Shown here one piece after another: positions 59,701-64,000 of a stretch of 64,000 bases of DNA. This DNA is from Amphirosellinia nigrospora (lineage: Eukaryota > Ascomycota > Sordariomycetes > Xylariales > Xylariaceae). The DNA is taken from positions 10,823,569 to 10,887,568 of the forward strand of contig SCHM01000002.1 of NCBI GenBank assembly GCA_004123355.1, read 5' to 3'. A program made the position numbers and the translations under genes. The notes beneath the pieces were generated by a model, which worked only from the letters and a program-made list of their open reading frames with translations, was not told where the DNA came from and did no database searches. How positions within the stretch are numbered: position 1 is the first letter of the stretch; every line of letters starts with the position of its first letter.

Positions 59701-60496
59701 GCCATGCATACGCCTGCCATTTTAGCTCAGGCGCACTCTATGTCTGCAAGGCATTCCCACGATGATCTTCCACCAACTTTGTCTGTTTCCCTAGAAGATA
59801 CGGAATCGGCGGATGACCGGGACAAAGGGAGCACTCAGGAGTCAACTCATCAAAGCGAACGATAGCAATTTTCGGACACCGATCGATACCGCGAAAAGGA
59901 CAGGATCGCCCTGAAGACTTATTTCAGATTTCGCTCGACGAAAGCCTTCCTGGCGCTTACTGGAGACGGTGCGTATGGTGTGATCGATCATGGGATGCCT
60001 GGTACGATCATAACGTTTGGTATCTCGAAAACTATTGCCAGGTAAGGGCATTGAAGTATTCTTATCAGCGCACGCAGTGTTATTCCGCGCAATTCAACAC
60101 TGCTCTCTAAGAAGCGCAGTGTGGTTTCCATAGTCCAGTATGAAACGGTTGCAAATTGTTGCTTGGTTGGTCTCACGACAGCATTATAGGTGAAGCAGCC
60201 AAGGGAGCAGCATCTGGAAATTGGCAAAGCCAACCAACTTGGCGAATAGACGCGCGGACGGACACCAGACGCTTCCTGCCACCGTCTAGATCTTTTGACG
60301 ACTGGGGCGGGCGTTCAACTACCTCGTGATAAGACTAGCGTGGATGCCTATAGCATCTGTCCTCAGATGACGAACTATCGTCGGTACGTCATACCTCCAC
60401 GGACAAGTAACTCTCCTTCCTGTGGACTGAAGCGGAACCGTCGGCCCAAACAGACATCAGCCAGTGCGGGTTGAGCGAGCTACGATGTGTACCGTT
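56739..60496. other. 3.8-kb stretch without recognisable genes
   Basis: Includes the bZIP upstream region. Several frames of 60-130 residues exist in the 58.0-58.7 kb and 59.7-60.2 kb parts, but none is supported by a domain or by matched exons. A frame near 59.87-60.06 kb contains a glycine-rich LTGDGAYGV piece that is too short to name. AT-rich in parts. Confidence 0.45.
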
Positions 60497-63289
60497 TCAC
60501 ATGATCTGGCACTCTAATCCATACATAGCCCTCTCGACATCTCGCTTGACTTGATACCAATCAGCCCGCCTCTCGGCGTATTCATACACCTCTTCAGCTC
60601 GAAACACGCCGCCGAAACGGTCGCTATCAGCGATGATTGTTGCCATTTCTTTCGCATGCCGGGCATCAATCAGATAGATCTGGCTAAGTTCTCGAAGTGC
60701 TTTGAAATACACTAGCAGGTCTTGATTCTTGAGCGTCCGGATGTATTCAAAGTACAAAGTCATATCCGCAATCAGGTTCACGGCGCCCTCCGTGCTGACG
60801 CGTTGCCGTTTAAGGTGCTTGCATAGGGCCGTGAATAAACGTAGTCCAACCTCGCCGTTGAAGACGTCGAGCATGGTCTTTTCTGTGCTACCTATTAACA
60901 TCTTGGTGTGAGACGAGACCAACTCAGTTATGCGTTTGGCCGTAACGGTTGGTCCAATATCGAAACCGTTTGATAGCCCGTTTCCCCGAGAAGACCGTGG
61001 TGGAGGATTGTAGTCTGTAGTGAGCTGCGTAGTAGCACACAAATATTCGACCTCATCCATAAGCACGTCAATGCCTTTGTTGAGCCCCGCAGCGACATTT
61101 TCGTCGAGCATCTGCTCGAACTTTTTCTTCGCTAAGCCGGCTGGATCCATGAAATCGTTCTTGTCGGCAATCTTGGGTGCTGCGAGTTGCTGTTCGTAGA
61201 AGACATCAATCATCTGCGAGATGATATCACCCACATTTACTAACTCAATGAACATGACGAGTGGCGCAACAGCGGTCTGGCTGTGATCACTTATCTCGCG
61301 AGGATTGTAGCGTGATAGATGGTCGACTGCTTTGCCAAATCCGTTCTTTACATGTGTTTGGCCGAGAACTTTGATCAAAGCTACAAATATTGCCTCGCAT
61401 TGCTCCCGAGCCTCTTCACCTACTTGCCCACCTAGCCGAACGAATTTGGCGGCTCGGCCTAAGTTCTCCTTAGCGGTGTGTACTAGATCTAACGCAACCT
61501 CGATGCTGAAAAGACTTTTAATCCCTTCAAGTCGATTTGCCATGAGTGCAGCCTTCGCTTTCAACTCGTCTGTTGGTGCTTCATGAGGTAGAGGGCTGCT
61601 TGACCGATCTGAAGGATTTCCAAGACCGGGTGTCTGAGGCCGAGAGGATGCTGGGGTGCCGGCTATCGAGGGGCGGAACGCTGAATTCGTGGTAGTTGTT
61701 GTTGATGCGGGTTTACTGCTCCCGAAGGCGCTAGGGAGGACAGAAACGGGCATCATTACAACCTTCTTGAAAGAACTCAAGAAATCATTCTTGTCCGCCT
61801 GCCGATTAAAGTTCCCCATGTAAAAGGATTCCACAGTAGCATCTTGTTCGGAAAGCTTCTGTTCCCAGTTACTAACCTGGCGCTCGGCGTGCGAGGTGAA
61901 GTTCTCTAGTTCTTCCTGGAGATATAGGTCCATATGTGGCTCAAATAACTTGAGGCATATTGCCTTCATATGATCCTCGGCAGAAAGCTCTGAACCATCG
62001 GGTGACTCCAGTGACTGCACAAATTGCATGCATTGCTCAAACAGGCCTGACATGGCTTTAAGATAGGCTGCTGTATGTCTATCATGAGTTATGTCCAACA
62101 ATGGAGTGATATATTCCATGATAATATCCTCACGGACTTTATCAATAAATGCCCAGAAGACAGTGGCTGGTTGAGGAAATATGCGGCTGATGTTGGAGCT
62201 TTGTTCATTCAACTTGTGTAGGAGCAATTCGAAAAATGCACGAGAAGGCTCTAGCGTAATGTCGTCGTGGATGCTTGATTAATGCATTCAATAGGATTTC
62301 CAAGTTCCTCCCGATCATTAAATATTGGATGCTTTTGGATGAAGAGATCTGTAGCTGCGTTGCCGCCATTGAGCGAGTGTAGGACGTGGGCATACCGTCG
62401 CATTCTGCCATCAACGTCCCAGAATTCGTAGCCCTGCTCGAACTCACGCAACACGGCGCCCTCGAAGATGGCCACCATGTTTGAAAGTTTTCCTACTCTC
62501 TGCGACCAACCATCAGTCCAGTCGCACTTGCTGAACACCTGCAAATTCGACAGCATTTGAGCCTGCCTCTCAGGATCCCGGAATACTTTGAAGATAACAG
62601 GTTCAGTATGGGTTTTCGCCTGCGCTAGGTCAGAGTAGAAGGGTGCTAATGCACCGTACACTTTGGCAAATTCCTGCCGCGCATGGCCCCGCACACTACG
62701 AACATTCTTGAGGATGTTGAGAAGCGCCGTAGGGTCTTCCATAGGGGATTTGGACTGGTTCGGATTCAGGCTTAAGGTTTCAAAACCATCTGCCGTGGCT
62801 GCTGGCTGTCGAGCAGATTCGATAGCCGCTGCCATACGCCGCTCCTCCTCTATCGCAGCATCAAAAATAGTCATGCTCCCATCTTTGTTGACTGAGGAAA
62901 TGGAACCCCCATTTGTAGATGCTCGAGTAGCTGCATCACGCTTTCTTTTCATAGCTTCCTCGAACCTCCTTTTCGCTTCCAAATCGCTCCAGAGGCCCAT
63001 ACTCTTTAGCCTAGCAACCCATCTTGTATCATCATAGACCATTTCACGCATACGGGAAGGACGTCCTAGCAAATCGCATGAGATCGGGAACAGGTAGATA
63101 ATCGAGGATGGAGACGATGACTTCTGCAGAGACGTGTTAGACCCAGCGTGGCGACTGTGACTGAAGTCAAGAGAAATTACCAGCAGGTAGTGCTGCCTTC
63201 GAGTCTATCATAGAGGTGGCTCGCAGGGCGCTTAGGATGCTTGCCTTGGGAAGCGCAGCTGGCTGCGGTGTACGGTTGTAGGTTGCCAT
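60497..63289 (-). CDS. rcy1: Recyclin-1 (F-box protein of endosome recycling), two apparent frameshifts
   Basis: Exon 1 63181-63289 (ATG at 63287-63289) and exon 2 60497-63123. The total is 2736 nt, exactly 912 codons, after one +1 and one -1 correction, so 911 residues. An F-box lies near residues 36-60 (LPAEVIVSILDYLPVPDLMRFA). Downstream is the Sec10-like helical region (FVQSLESPDG, MDLYLQEELENFTSHAERQVSNWEQ, VIEFIELVNVGDIISQMIDVFYEQQL-type block, FGGVFRAEEVYEY). Recyclin-1 recruits Skp1 and acts in recycling of Snc1-type SNAREs from endosomes to the plasma membrane. Frame changes are at 63056-63057 (extra base in an AA run on the plus strand) and 62269-62270 (missing base in a GG run). 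The ending DVERAMYGLECQIM is intact. Confidence 0.88.
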
Positions 63290-63821
63290 GTTGATCGGCT
63301 GATCCCACCGTCTACGGCTGCTGGATTCTGTTCTGCAAGAGGTTCGTCCATAGAATTGTTTGATAAGTGACCTGAAATACCTAGGGGAAGCTGGACGGGG
63401 GATTAGGTCGTCTTCTCGGGCAATTTGTCTTCTGCCATGGATATCAGAGCTCTGCCAGAACGGGGCTTGCTGCCTCCCAACTATTAAGATTTACTTTGTA
63501 GATGTCACGATGTGGAGCGAGGGAGCGAGCGAGGTGCTACCTGGTGAGTATGGAGTCACTGGGGCAAGGCTTTGATTGGCCAGTAGCTGTACTTACCACG
63601 AGCTACTTGTCTCACCGCCTCCGCCTTTTGTTGGCCCCGCCAACTTGGACGGCAGAAATGCCGACCCACTTTAACTTTTTCCCCCAGCATACCTCAAGTT
63701 TGCGCCTGCATTATGAGTCCTCGATAACTTTTATGAGTGATTTCCGAAGGAACCTCTAGAAGCCCAATTTAACTTCGTTAATCGGTTGTTCAATTGGCAC
63801 GCCCATCGAACAACCGCAAAA
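63290..63821. promoter_or_regulatory. Divergent promoter region of recyclin-1 and the last gene
   Basis: 532 bp between divergent starts. No recognised element. Confidence 0.45.
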
Positions 63822-64000
63822 ATGGAGAGTGAAGGTCCTTGGCAGCAGTTGGACATCGGCAAGCTGCGACAAGAAGCAGAGACCAAGGGTAAAGTGCATT
63901 CTATTCCTCAATATGGATTTTTCTGTTGACGGTTGCCAGAGGCGAGGATCAAGAAACAACACGAGCAGCGACTTGCTCGACAAGAAGCCCGCAAAGAGAA
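63822..64000 (+). CDS. Unidentified gene, 5' part only (3' end outside window)
   Basis: Exon 1 63822-63888 starts MESEGPWQQLDIGKLRQ and exon 2 starts at 63940 after an intron (63889-63939, GTAAAG..GCCAG), reading EARIKKQHEQRLARQEARK before the window ends. The splice phase agrees. The start of the protein is strongly charged and helical. There is too little sequence to name it. Confidence 0.6.

Noticed and set aside
59866-60060. Possible kinase glycine-loop fragment (LTGDGAYGV)
   Set aside because: Only a short glycine-rich stretch matches. No lysine, HRD or DFG motif follows in any frame nearby.

Overview
The window is nuclear DNA of a filamentous ascomycete (Pezizomycotina; the protein resemblances feel like a sordariomycete, but genus cannot be read from sequence). 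The evidence is many short spliceosomal introns (about 50-75 nt, GT..AG, branch sites of the CTAAC/CTGAC type), fungal-specific gene families (eisosome protein, recyclin, BIG1, mS41, Sfk1-like), two intron-containing tRNA-Ile genes, and monocistronic genes on both strands. Nothing looks prokaryotic: no operons, no CRISPR array.

Layout. 0-7.4 kb is dense housekeeping: 3' end of a BIG1-type ER protein, TRM112, ER cyclophilin B with two possible C-termini, mitochondrial ribosomal protein uS13m, and a membrane dipeptidase. 7.4-12.7 kb is a gene-poor island with two tRNA-Ile(AAU) genes, one interrupted by a 55-nt insert that looks like a spliceosomal intron, around decayed sequence including an ABC-transporter relic. 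12.7-27.7 kb holds an F-BAR/DEP/RhoGAP protein, AP-3 delta, EMC2, and a long coiled-coil protein with a ubiquitin-like domain. 28.7-47.3 kb carries COQ10, a tRNA m3C methyltransferase, a tyrosine phosphatase, eisosome protein 1, an Sfk1-like membrane protein, CDK7/Kin28, mS41 and a SHPRH/IRC20-type SNF2-RING protein. 47.3-55.7 kb is a gene desert rich in microsatellites. A short bZIP factor, another quiet stretch, recyclin-1 and the start of an unidentified gene close the window.

Themes. Several products serve membrane traffic and the cell surface (AP-3 delta, recyclin-1, RhoGAP, eisosome protein, Sfk1-like, BIG1, EMC2), others tRNA/ribosome biology (TRM112, m3C methyltransferase, uS13m, mS41, two tRNAs). 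This reflects ordinary gene order; there is no sign of a functional cluster.

Quality warning. From about 28.7 kb onward, seven conserved genes and one less complete model (the phosphatase) can only be read through by allowing single-base indels, mostly at short homopolymers. For seven of them the corrected exon lengths become exact multiples of three. The simplest explanation is uncorrected sequencing indels rather than gene death. Coordinates given for those genes span the whole locus.

The most unusual biological observations are the intron-like insert in a tRNA gene (9747-9801), the phase-compatible alternative 3' exon that would swap the ER-retention tail of cyclophilin B for a transmembrane tail (2830-3292), and the run of genes whose first coding exon is only 2-21 nt long.
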